A stretch of DNA of 32,779 nt from Planctomycetota bacterium (GTDB lineage Bacteria > Planctomycetota > UBA8108 > UBA1146), in assembly GCA_015664425.1 (NCBI GenBank), contig DQQH01000199.1:1-32779 (forward strand). The letters are read 5' to 3'. A program made the position numbers and the translations under genes. The notes under the pieces are model-generated. The model was given only the letters and a program-made list of their open reading frames with translations, searched no databases and was not told the origin of the DNA. Every line of letters starts with the position of its first letter. The first letter of the stretch is position 1. Positions 1-10,133 of this stretch are shown piece after piece.

Positions 1-1
1 G

Positions 2-163
2 CACGACGAGACTCCCGAAGAGGAGCCGAAGAAGCTCTCCGAGGAGGAGTTGATGAAAGCCGCTGGGAGTGGGAAAATGAAGGCCGCAGAGGTTGGGAAT
101 AAAGCGTTCGAGATGGAATCGCTGGTCCAAATCGATGCAATTGGCACCATTTACGAGAACTGA
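2..163 (+). CDS. C-terminal fragment of an unidentified protein (5' end outside window)
   Basis: Open frame 2 from the window edge to TGA at 161-163: HDETPEEEPKKLSEEELMKAAGSGKMKAAEVGNKAFEMESLVQIDAIGTIYEN*. Too short to assign. Confidence 0.5.
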   Translation, partial: HDETPEEEPKKLSEEELMKAAGSGKMKAAEVGNKAFEMESLVQIDAIGTIYEN

Positions 164-289
164 TTTTAAGCAAATTGTGTGTCCGTTGATAATCCATCGC
201 CCGCGAACTTTCCCCAGGGGGTAGAGCCCCCGCGTCCCGTTTCCCCCGGTCCTCCCCGGGGATCGTGCGGCGAAGTGCAAGGAGTCCTC

Positions 290-1714
290 GTGAGCGTTCG
301 AAACTCTCTTCTCGCCGTTCTGATGGCAGTGCCTTTCTCCGCAACTGGCTATTCCCAGCAGGCTCCCATCGAATTTGCTGCTCCGGTTTCGGTGGTGATG
401 GCGGACAAGGTCAATGCCGTCCGGATGGCGGACGTCGATTCCGATGGCCACCTCGACATCATCGCCTTGCAGGGGGAACCGTCACTCGTTTCGGGGATGT
501 TCGTTGCTCTCGGCGATGGCAACGGCAACTTCGATGCCCCCGTCTTCAACGCGATCTCCATCAACTGGCCCTGGGCGGTCGATGTCGGGGACATCAACGA
601 GGATGGAACCGTCGATGCGGTCGTTACCGATTTCCTGAGCGGGCAATTTGCCTATCTGGAAGGAAACGGCGACGGAACTTTCAGCGAACAGCCGAGGTTG
701 GTGCCCGGCTGGGGAGGCGGAAATCCGCAGGTGCAGGTCGCCGATATCGACGACGATGGGCACCTCGACGTGATCGCCGCCGATTTCTTCGGTTCGAAGC
801 TGCAGGTGGCATGGGGGACAGGGATCGATGATCCCCTGGCAGCGTTCGACGGCCTGGCGACGGTCCCGCTGACGGGATTTCCACTCAGCCTCGACATCGC
901 CGATCTCGATGGCGATGGCGACCTCGACCTGTGCTGTGGTTTCAATAGCGGCAGCGGCGGTGGGGTTGCGACCAGCCTCTACCAGGGGAACAGAACCTTC
1001 TCCGCCGAGGAGCGCTCGATCGGCGGGCTGTCCGAGTCTCACTGGTCGACGATGGCCATCGACCTCGACGGCGGATTTCCCGAGATCGTGACGGTCGACG
1101 AGGGTTTGGGAAGCCTTGGCATCTTCACACTGGCTGCAGGGATTCCCCAGCCCGGGATCCCGATCTTCACCGGATCGAATCAGCGCCACGTTGCCGGTGG
1201 GGATCTCGATCTCGATGGAGTCGCGGACCTGGTGATCAGGAACTTCTCCAGCGGCAGTTTCCTCATCTTGCAGGGTGTGGGCGCATTGAAATTCGTGGAG
1301 GTGTTGCTGATCGACGGACCGGTTGCGTTCTCGGGCCTGGAACTGGTAGATGTGAACGAGGATGGAAGCCTCGACATCGTCGCCGGAAACTACGACCAAT
1401 CGACCGTCTCCTACTACCTGAACCTGACGGCAAGCGGGGCTTTCATCCGCGGCGAACTCAACGGTGATGGCAACACCAACATCGCCGATGCCGTCTTTCT
1501 TCTGGCTTACCTGTTCAATGGCGGGCCCACTCCGGGTTGTTTGGATGCCGCCGACACCAACGATGATGGTGGGGTGAACATCTCCGATGCGGTGACCTTG
1601 CTGGCGGTTCTCTTCAACGGAGCCTCTCCCTTCCCGGAGCCTGTCGGGTCGTGCGGTCAGGACCCGACCGCTGACGCACTCGAGTGCGAAGATTCAGGAA
1701 GTTCCTGCCTGTGA
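290..1714 (+). CDS. Secreted FG-GAP/VCBS-repeat protein with C-terminal dockerin-like module
   Basis: Start re-called from 179 to GTG 290 (AAGGAG upstream; signal peptide MSVRNSLLAVLMAVPFSATGYSQQ). About seven D-x-D-x-D-G-x-x-D repeats (ADVDSDGHLD, GDINEDGTVD, ADIDDDGHLD, ADLDGDGDLD, VDVNEDGSLD...). C-term IRGELNGDGNTNIAD...ADTNDDGGVNISD...CGQDPTADALECEDSGSSCL. Confidence 0.9.
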   Translation: MSVRNSLLAVLMAVPFSATGYSQQAPIEFAAPVSVVMADKVNAVRMADVDSDGHLDIIALQGEPSLVSGMFVALGDGNGNFDAPVFNAISINWPWAVDVGDINEDGTVDAVVTDFLSGQFAYLEGNGDGTFSEQPRLVPGWGGGNPQVQVADIDDDGHLDVIAADFFGSKLQVAWGTGIDDPLAAFDGLATVPLTGFPLSLDIADLDGDGDLDLCCGFNSGSGGGVATSLYQGNRTFSAEERSIGGLSESHWSTMAIDLDGGFPEIVTVDEGLGSLGIFTLAAGIPQPGIPIFTGSNQRHVAGGDLDLDGVADLVIRNFSSGSFLILQGVGALKFVEVLLIDGPVAFSGLELVDVNEDGSLDIVAGNYDQSTVSYYLNLTASGAFIRGELNGDGNTNIADAVFLLAYLFNGGPTPGCLDAADTNDDGGVNISDAVTLLAVLFNGASPFPEPVGSCGQDPTADALECEDSGSSCL

Positions 1715-1794
1715 TGGCGATGACCGTCGCGGTGATGGAAGAGTAGGCAGTAAAGAGAGAGAAAAATAGAGACCAATTCGTTTCAGCAGCACCT

Positions 1795-1952
1795 CTCGCC
1801 CTCACGGGCGAGGTGATTTCAGAGCAGCAAGTTTTCCCTGAAATTCTAAGGCTCTCGGCCCTTCCCCGGGGGTAGGGCCTCTCGCCTGAGCGACGGTACG
1901 CCTGTAAAATGGAAGCGGCAGTATCAAGGGAGTGGCATGCTCCTTGAGCATG
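1795..1952 (+). promoter_or_regulatory. Structured 5' leader of the FG-GAP gene at 2027 (three hairpins)
   Basis: CTCGCCC-tcac-GGGCGAG (1795-1812); GGCCC-n13-GGGCC (1857-1879); CATGCTC-ctt-GAGCATG (1936-1952). Confidence 0.4.
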
Positions 1953-2026
1953 TTGGCCTCTTCCCGCCATTGTTGAGTTCGGCGGCGATGGAGACGGGTT
2001 TGGGCAGTGGAATCGGGGTTACCGAC

Positions 2027-3538
2027 ATGAAGATCACGCTGCTCCTCCTCACCCTGCTGTTATTGCCTCTGAAACTACCGGCACAGATGGGACCGTGCGC
2101 CGGGGTCGGCGATGGCAACTTTATCGATAGCGGTCAGCAACTGGGCAATTATTACAGCAGTACCATCGCCCTTGGCGATGTCGATGGCGACAGCGATCTC
2201 GACCTGATTGTGGCGAATTTTTCTTTACTGCCCAACAGGGTCTACACAAATGACGGAAACGGCCGATTCTCATTCACTGGTCAGTTGCTGGGATCCACGA
2301 GTAGTTTTGCGCTCGCCAGCGGTGATATCGACGGTGACAGCGATCTGGACATCGTTGTTGGCAACAACGGGCCAAACGTGGTCTACACCAATGACGGGAT
2401 CGGCAATTTCACCGATTCCGGTCAGGTTCTGGAAGCAAACGGCACCCATTCAATTGCTCTCGGTGATGTCGATAATGACTCTGACCTGGACATGGTTGTC
2501 GGAAACCACGGCGTGAATCAGGTTTTCACCAACGACGGAAACGGCATCTATTCCGACACCGGTCAGGAACTGGGTTCTTCATTCAGCACAGCCGTTGCCC
2601 TCGGCGACGTCGACGGTGACGGTGATCTTGACATCGTTGTGGGGAATCACGGCCCCCCTCATCCCAATCGTGTCTACATCAACAACGGCGGCGGCACCTT
2701 TACCGACAGCGGGCAGGAGTTGGGTACAAACCCCACCTGCTCCCTTACTCTTGGCGACATCGATGGGGATGGCGATCTCGATCTTGTCGTGGGAAACGAA
2801 GACAGTTTCAACCGCGTCTTGAGCAATGACGGTCAAGGCAACTTCACCGATTCTGGCCAGGAACTGGGAGAGAACGGCAAGTCTGTCGCCCTCGGTGATA
2901 TTGATTCAGACGGTGATCTTGACCTGGTCGTTGGCAATGGCGGTCCCAATCATGTCTACACCAATGACGGCAATGGGCTCTTCACCGACAGCGGGCAAAT
3001 ACTGGGATCTTCCTGGAGTTACTCGGTAGCCCTGGGCGATGTCGATAACGACGGTGATCTCGACATCGCTGTCGGGAATTTCAATTCCAACCACCTCTAC
3101 ATCAATGCGCCCGATGGTCCCAACGACTGCAATCAAAACGGTATCGCCGATGACTGTGATTTGACCGATCCGACATTCGACTGCGATGGTAATGGTATTC
3201 TGGATGTCTGCGAAATCGGACCGGCGACAGACACCAATGGCGACGGGATTCACGATAACTGCCAGGATTTCATCCGCGGCCAATGTAACAGCGACGGTGC
3301 TCTCGATGTCGCAGATGGAATCTTCATGCTCGGATACCTGTCAGGAGCGAATCTGCCGACTCCTTGCCTCTCCGCCTGCGACTTCAATGATGATGGCAAC
3401 ATCAATATCGCAGACCCAATCAACCTCTTTGCTTACCTCTTCAACGGCGGCCCCAGCCCACCGGCTCCTTTTCCCACGTGCGGTGTCGATCTGACAGTCG
3501 ACGTCTTCACTTGTGAAAATTATGGGAGGTGTCCTTGA
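2027..3538 (+). CDS. Secreted seven-repeat FG-GAP/VCBS (beta-propeller-like) protein with C-terminal dockerin-like module
   Basis: Start re-called to ATG 2027 (signal peptide MKITLLLLTLLLLPLKLPAQ). Seven tandem ~44-46 aa units of type TDSGQELG..SVALGDVDGDGDLDIVVGN..VYTNDGNG; then Ca-binding DCDGNGILDVCE repeats and a dockerin-like tail ending CGVDLTVDVFTCENYGRCP. Confidence 0.92.
   Translation: MKITLLLLTLLLLPLKLPAQMGPCAGVGDGNFIDSGQQLGNYYSSTIALGDVDGDSDLDLIVANFSLLPNRVYTNDGNGRFSFTGQLLGSTSSFALASGDIDGDSDLDIVVGNNGPNVVYTNDGIGNFTDSGQVLEANGTHSIALGDVDNDSDLDMVVGNHGVNQVFTNDGNGIYSDTGQELGSSFSTAVALGDVDGDGDLDIVVGNHGPPHPNRVYINNGGGTFTDSGQELGTNPTCSLTLGDIDGDGDLDLVVGNEDSFNRVLSNDGQGNFTDSGQELGENGKSVALGDIDSDGDLDLVVGNGGPNHVYTNDGNGLFTDSGQILGSSWSYSVALGDVDNDGDLDIAVGNFNSNHLYINAPDGPNDCNQNGIADDCDLTDPTFDCDGNGILDVCEIGPATDTNGDGIHDNCQDFIRGQCNSDGALDVADGIFMLGYLSGANLPTPCLSACDFNDDGNINIADPINLFAYLFNGGPSPPAPFPTCGVDLTVDVFTCENYGRCP
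2108..3112 (+). repeat. Seven degenerate ~135-140 bp coding repeats (FG-GAP/VCBS units)
   Basis: Recurring GGTGATGTCGATGGYGACGGTGATCTCGACATCGTTGT-like DNA matching repeated VALGDVDGDGDLDIVVGN peptide. Confidence 0.85.
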
Positions 3539-4671
3539 GAAAGCGATTTTTCATCCTTTCTATCTTGCTTCTTGCTCCGGTGGTCAACGCTCAGGATCCC
3601 GATTACTTGCTCTACATTCTCGACAGCGGGGCGCCGACCGATGCCAGCATCGATCTCACCGTCAGGCTCGATAACCTGGGGGAACTGGTTAGCGCCTACT
3701 CCTACGGGGTGTGCCACGATCCAGCTGTATTGCAACTCGATGATGCGACCGAGGTCGGGACCGATACCGCCGATGCCAATGGCGGCAATCCTCCCTGGTT
3801 TTTTTCCCTGAACGTTTATCCCGCCCCGGTTCCAGGGGAGTCCGCTGTTGCAGGTTGGAACATGGCAGCGGTGATTGACCTCTTCGGCCAGTTCTTTTTT
3901 CCACCTGCAATCGACTACACTCTTGGCGTTGGCACCTACACGGTTCTTGGAAGCGCCGGAACCTCAACGGTGGTGGAAACCTGCAATTCCGTGGGTGATC
4001 CGCCCTACAATGTCGTCCTCGAACTCTTCGGGAACATTGCTATTCCGACCCAGATCCCGGGAATTATTTCCATCGTGACCTGCGACTCTCTTCCCGACTG
4101 TGATGGAAATGGCGAGAACGACTACTGCGACATCGCAAATGGCGCCGGCGATTGCGATGGCGATGGGGAACTTGACAGCTGCGAAATCGCCAACGGCGCG
4201 CTCGATTGTGACTCCGATGGTGTTCCCGATCCTTGCCAGTTACAGGAAGGAGAGGAAGATTGCGACCAGAACGGGGTCCTCGATGCGTGCGATCTGGCCA
4301 ACCCCGACCTCGACTGCGACGGCAATGGCCTGCTGGATGGGTGTGAAATCGACCCTGGGAGTGATCAGAACGGCGATGGAATTCTCGACAGCTGCCAGGA
4401 TTTCATCCGCGGCGATTGCAACGCCATCGGCACCATCGACCTCGCCGATGCCATCTTCTTGCTCGGTTATCTCTTCGGGAGTTCAGGAGTGGTGTCGTGT
4501 GCCGACGCCTGCGACATCAACGACGACGGCGCCATCGATGTCGCCGATGCCATCTCAATCCTGTCGGCGCTCTTCTCCGGTGGCGAGCCTCCCGGCCAAC
4601 CCTTCCCCTTCTGCGGGCTCGACCCAACCGACGACACCCTCGAGTGCGAGGGTTTCGATAGTTGCGCGTGA
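3535..4671 (+). CDS. Secreted protein: cohesin-like N-terminal domain, thrombospondin-type-3/EF-hand-like repeats, dockerin-like C-term
   Basis: TTG 3535 overlaps the upstream TGA (TTGA) and sits 5 nt after GGGAGG; GTG 3529 is the alternative. Signal peptide LRKRFFILSILLLAPVVNAQ. DxDxDGxxDxC repeats x6; C-term CGLDPTDDTLECEGFDSCA. Confidence 0.9.
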   Translation: MRKRFFILSILLLAPVVNAQDPDYLLYILDSGAPTDASIDLTVRLDNLGELVSAYSYGVCHDPAVLQLDDATEVGTDTADANGGNPPWFFSLNVYPAPVPGESAVAGWNMAAVIDLFGQFFFPPAIDYTLGVGTYTVLGSAGTSTVVETCNSVGDPPYNVVLELFGNIAIPTQIPGIISIVTCDSLPDCDGNGENDYCDIANGAGDCDGDGELDSCEIANGALDCDSDGVPDPCQLQEGEEDCDQNGVLDACDLANPDLDCDGNGLLDGCEIDPGSDQNGDGILDSCQDFIRGDCNAIGTIDLADAIFLLGYLFGSSGVVSCADACDINDDGAIDVADAISILSALFSGGEPPGQPFPFCGLDPTDDTLECEGFDSCA

Positions 4672-4737
4672 ATCCTACCGTTACAGTTGTGTGGCCTCCG
4701 CTGGACCCGACCGGGCAGCAAGCCCCCCAAACGCTCC

Positions 4738-5949
4738 CTAGGCGAGGACTTCCTGTGCGAGTTTAAGGCGGTTGGCGATGTCGACCCCTTCGGGGCAGGC
4801 ACGGGTGGCGGCGGCGAAATCGACGCCGTCGATCTCGCGTTCGCCTGGCGACATCTTGCGGTAGAGGCGTTTGGCCTCCTCGGGCTCGTCGTAACACTCG
4901 TAGTACATCAAATAGCGAAGCGAGTCGGCGATGCGGGTGTCGGCGACGACGTGCGGCTGGCAGTACTGGCTGCAGCCCATGCAGGCGAAGCCGCTGGTAC
5001 ATGCGGCCAGGCGATTGAGCTGGTGAAAGTCGGCCATGCCGAGCTTGATCGGCGACCTGGCCGCGGCGACGTTTTCCTTGAGCAGTTCGAGGCTGTCCAT
5101 GTGGGAGACTGCGGAGTCGATGCGTTCGTCGGCCCAGACCGCCTTGAGCTTCGCCTGACCGAGGGTGAAATCCTTGGACTTGAACTTGATAACCTCCTCC
5201 TGCTCGGCAGGGACCGATCTCTGGGTCTTCATGGCGATCAGCCCGATCTTCGCCTTCTTGCAGGCGTCGATCGCACGGTTGAGTTCCTTGTCGCCGTACT
5301 GGCCAAAACTATAGCGGAACATGATCGCGTCGATTCCGCCGACCCTGGCGGCTTTGTTCATCAACTCGACGACGTTGCCGTCGTGGCATGAGAAGCCGAA
5401 GAAGTTGGTTTTCTTGGCCTTCTTCAGCCGTTCGCCCATCTGGAGGTAATCCTTGTCGAGGTACTTGGTGTCGTCGAGCATGTGCATGAAGAACAGGTCG
5501 AGGTGGTCAACCTCGAGTTGCCCCAGGCAGGTCTCCAGGTCGCGCTCGAAGCTGGCAACGTCGGCGCGGCGGCGACGGTGGGGTGCCTTCGAAGTGATCC
5601 ACACCTTGTCGCGGCCCACCTGCTTGACGAACGGGGCCAGCGTCTTGTGGCTCTGGCCGCTCGCGTAGACCAGGGCAGTGTCGAGGTAGTCGACGCCATC
5701 CTTGAATCCGCGGTGAAGCATCTTGTCGTAGGTGGGATCGAAGACCTGCGAGCAGCCAAATAGCAGGATCGGGATCGTCTTGCCGGTATCGCCCAGTTCC
5801 TTGCGAGGAACCCTGTCCAAAGGCTTGGCGGGGCCTGGCTCCTTGTCGGACTCCTGGGCACCGGCCAGCCCACTCATCGCTCCCAGGCCGGCGCCAGCGA
5901 GCATGGTCTTCTTCAGAAATTCCCGGCGACCGACATCGTTGCTGTCCAT
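4738..5949 (-). CDS. Tat-exported aldo/keto reductase with C-terminal Cys cluster
   Basis: ATG at 5949 preceded by AGGAGG on the minus strand; Tat motif RREFLKK; AKR signature GVDYLDTALVYASGQSHKTLAPFV..., DLFFMHMLDD; C-term CTSGFACMGCSQYCQ. Confidence 0.88.
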   Translation of the reverse strand: MDSNDVGRREFLKKTMLAGAGLGAMSGLAGAQESDKEPGPAKPLDRVPRKELGDTGKTIPILLFGCSQVFDPTYDKMLHRGFKDGVDYLDTALVYASGQSHKTLAPFVKQVGRDKVWITSKAPHRRRRADVASFERDLETCLGQLEVDHLDLFFMHMLDDTKYLDKDYLQMGERLKKAKKTNFFGFSCHDGNVVELMNKAARVGGIDAIMFRYSFGQYGDKELNRAIDACKKAKIGLIAMKTQRSVPAEQEEVIKFKSKDFTLGQAKLKAVWADERIDSAVSHMDSLELLKENVAAARSPIKLGMADFHQLNRLAACTSGFACMGCSQYCQPHVVADTRIADSLRYLMYYECYDEPEEAKRLYRKMSPGEREIDGVDFAAATRACPEGVDIANRLKLAQEVLA

Positions 5950-5975
5950 GTTTCCTCCTGGGACCATTGGTGATC

Positions 5976-7642
<1,667 letters not shown>

Positions 7643-7646
<4 letters not shown>

Positions 7647-8794
7647 AGGATCACCTTGAGGCGGCCGGTGTAGTCGACCCTGCCGCTGCCCTTGGCTTCG
7701 GACTTGTGGAGATACTCGGGCAACTCGTTGGGATCACGTCGGAGAAGGTTCTTGAATGCCCATGCGTCCTGAGCAACCGGGTCGAGGGACGCCATGACGA
7801 CGTCACCATTGACGACGTTCGAGGGATCGCCGCCAGTCGGTCCGTTTTCCATGAGAATCTTGGTGCCGTCGAGAATCGTCAAAGTCGGGCGAATCATGAT
7901 CGAGAGGTCCGAAACGATCTCGTGAATGTCCTGGTGGAACTGGCTGCGGCGTCCACCGAGCAGCCCGTACCAGTTCTTGATGCCCATCGAGGCATAACAA
8001 AGGTTGTGGTCCTTGACGGGTGCGACGCCAATCACCTTGTCGACGTTGGTGAACGGCCGGTGGAAGAACCACCATTCAGTGATCAGTGTGGCGCCCGGCG
8101 TGTTGAGCAGTTTGAAGGCGTTGGAGTCAGGCAAGTAGACGCGACCGCCCGCCTTTTCCGTCGCCTTGCGCAGGCCCGTCTTCATGAAGCAGTCGGCGGG
8201 TGACTCGATGGGGTTGTCGGCGACCCGTACCTCCTGGGCGCGGCAGTCGACGAGCAGCAAGTTGATCAGCGCCTCGATCAGCGCTGGCTGGCTGGTGGCA
8301 CCGAGCGCGGGGGCGCGATCGAAAGCGACGTTCGGCTTGACCAGGACGATGTCACCGGGTTTCACGTAATGTTTGATGCCACCGATGGCGTCGAGCGCCT
8401 TGCGAAGCATCTGTTCGGGGGTGCCGCCGCGGCCGATCCCGACGTCGGCGGTCTGGGTCACTGGCTTGGGCACCCTGAAATCGTTGAGGCGGACCGGCTT
8501 GAACCTGGGCTTGCTGCGCAGCCCCGTCGAGTCTTTGAGAGACAGGGGCCATTCCTTGGGCGCGAGGGCAAGGTAGCTGGTGGCGCCCAGGATCCCCGCC
8601 GCGGCGCCGATGTTTCGCAGGAAACTGCGGCGTTCCATCGTGCCCTTTACGTAGTCGGGTTTCTGGATCGGCTTGGTCTGGGGAGGCTCGCCGGTTCTGG
8701 GGGCCACCGGCTTGGGCTCAGCGGGTGTCGGTTTCGACTGTCCCTCGGGCTCGGCTGCATCTTCCGGGCCGGGGGGTTTTTCTGGCTCGCTCAT
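7643..8794 (-). CDS. DUF362 domain-containing protein with internal Tat/TM segment
   Basis: [18 protein letters not shown] Tat motif after a ~50-aa Pro/Glu/Lys-rich N-term; [76 protein letters not shown]. Confidence 0.85.
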
Positions 8795-8821
8795 CAGGCT
8801 CCCCTCCTCGCCTCCGTCATG

Positions 8822-9952
8822 TTAGCCCTCTTTGCCGCCGAGGTCCTCACCGATTTTATCGCCCTGGCCGTGGAGAATCGTCTGCAGACGCTTCAGGACG
8901 ACCGCCACCGCCTCACGCTGGGGGTGCTTCTCGACCCCAAAGACGATGGTGCCCTCGTGCATCAGGCCGAAATAGGTCTCGAGGAACCTGTGCTGAAGGA
9001 GGATGCGGGCTGCCGTCGAAACGAGGGAATCGTAGTCTTCGAGCAGTTCGACGCGCAACTTGTCGAAAAGTTCCCTGGCAGCGGTGGGGGATTCTGCTGT
9101 GTGGAAAAAAATGCGCGCACCCGCAGCATCTTCGAGGTCGGCAAACCAGAAGCGCCGCGCGAAGCGATACTGAAAGACGTTGCTGGGCTGGTAGCCGATC
9201 TGTTCGAAGGGAACGCCCAGGCCTCGGTTCAGCGTCTCGAATCCAGGTGGGGGGATGCCCTGTTGGCCCAGCCTGGCGAGAGCCTTTACCACCCCCTGGG
9301 TCATCGCCTCGATGGAGTCTGCCGGTGCGTCGCCGAGCGCGTGGAAGAAGAGCCGACCGCTCATGCCGATGGCACCGAGGGTATTTGGTGTGTAATGCAC
9401 GCCTTCGAGGTGGGCGACCGGCTTGTCTCCACGCTGCTCCTGGTAAACGCCGAGGCTGCCTTCGAAAGTGCCCTGGTCGTAGAGGAACACGTCGAGGGAC
9501 CTGCCTTCGCCGGGGTGCTCGAGCTCGATCACCGTCAATTTCTCGAAACCGAACTTCAGGTACTGATCGGCCTGACCGTTGATCTTCTCGTAGAGGGTGT
9601 CGGGCTCGAAGGTCTGCGGGGTCGAAACACTTCGCCAGCCACCGGTCAGCAGCGATGGGTCGAAGGGGCCGAGATTGACTGGCGCGGGGCCGAGGTCGCC
9701 CAGACTCGGGTCTCGCCAGCGCTTGAGCGGTGTCCGGTAGAGGTTGTCCTCGACCGATTGCTTGATGAGCAGGGCGGTTTCGATATCGCGCTCACCCGGG
9801 TCATAGTTGCTGCGCTGGGCGCCGAGCCACAGGATCATGCCGACGATGACCAGGAGCAGCAGCACCCCGACGGCAGCTTCGCCGGTGGGAATCACCTTTC
9901 GAAGGAGCCTGGGGCGCCCAAGTCGATTGAAGACCTTGCTCTTCCTCGCCAT
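8822..9952 (-). CDS. Membrane-anchored DUF6599-like protein
   Basis: One N-terminal TM (EAAVGVLLLLVIVGMILWLG); DTLYEKINGQADQYLKFGFEKLTVIELEHPGEGRSLDVFLYDQGTFEGSLGVYQEQR resembles the DUF6599 core. Family call from memory of the motif. Confidence 0.72.
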   Translation of the reverse strand: MARKSKVFNRLGRPRLLRKVIPTGEAAVGVLLLLVIVGMILWLGAQRSNYDPGERDIETALLIKQSVEDNLYRTPLKRWRDPSLGDLGPAPVNLGPFDPSLLTGGWRSVSTPQTFEPDTLYEKINGQADQYLKFGFEKLTVIELEHPGEGRSLDVFLYDQGTFEGSLGVYQEQRGDKPVAHLEGVHYTPNTLGAIGMSGRLFFHALGDAPADSIEAMTQGVVKALARLGQQGIPPPGFETLNRGLGVPFEQIGYQPSNVFQYRFARRFWFADLEDAAGARIFFHTAESPTAARELFDKLRVELLEDYDSLVSTAARILLQHRFLETYFGLMHEGTIVFGVEKHPQREAVAVVLKRLQTILHGQGDKIGEDLGGKEG

Positions 9953-10133
9953 CTATCCTCCAGAGCCATCAGCGCATCGCACAGCAGCCTAATTGCTCGG
10001 GTACAGTCTACGGTCTCTGTATCCCCGGGTACAACTCCGGGCCGGGCGAGGCTCTGTCGAACCCGCGGGTATTCTGCGAGGATACGAGTCGAATTCGGGC
10101 AAGGACAGCGGAGAGGTAACGAGAGAGGTAAAC

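Noticed and set aside
164-289. Known riboswitch class (e.g. c-di-GMP GEMM, preQ1, fluoride) in the leader of the first FG-GAP gene
   Set aside because: GC-rich hairpins are present but I could not match any known consensus core; only a generic structured motif is claimed.
179-289. N-terminal extension of the ORF called from 179
   Set aside because: No hydrophobic signal in that part; GTG 290 has a good Shine-Dalgarno and a clear signal peptide.
1795-1812. Hairpin CTCGCCC-tcac-GGGCGAG as terminator of the gene ending at 1714
   Set aside because: Followed by GTGATTTCAGAGC with no U-run; kept only as part of the structured leader of the next gene.
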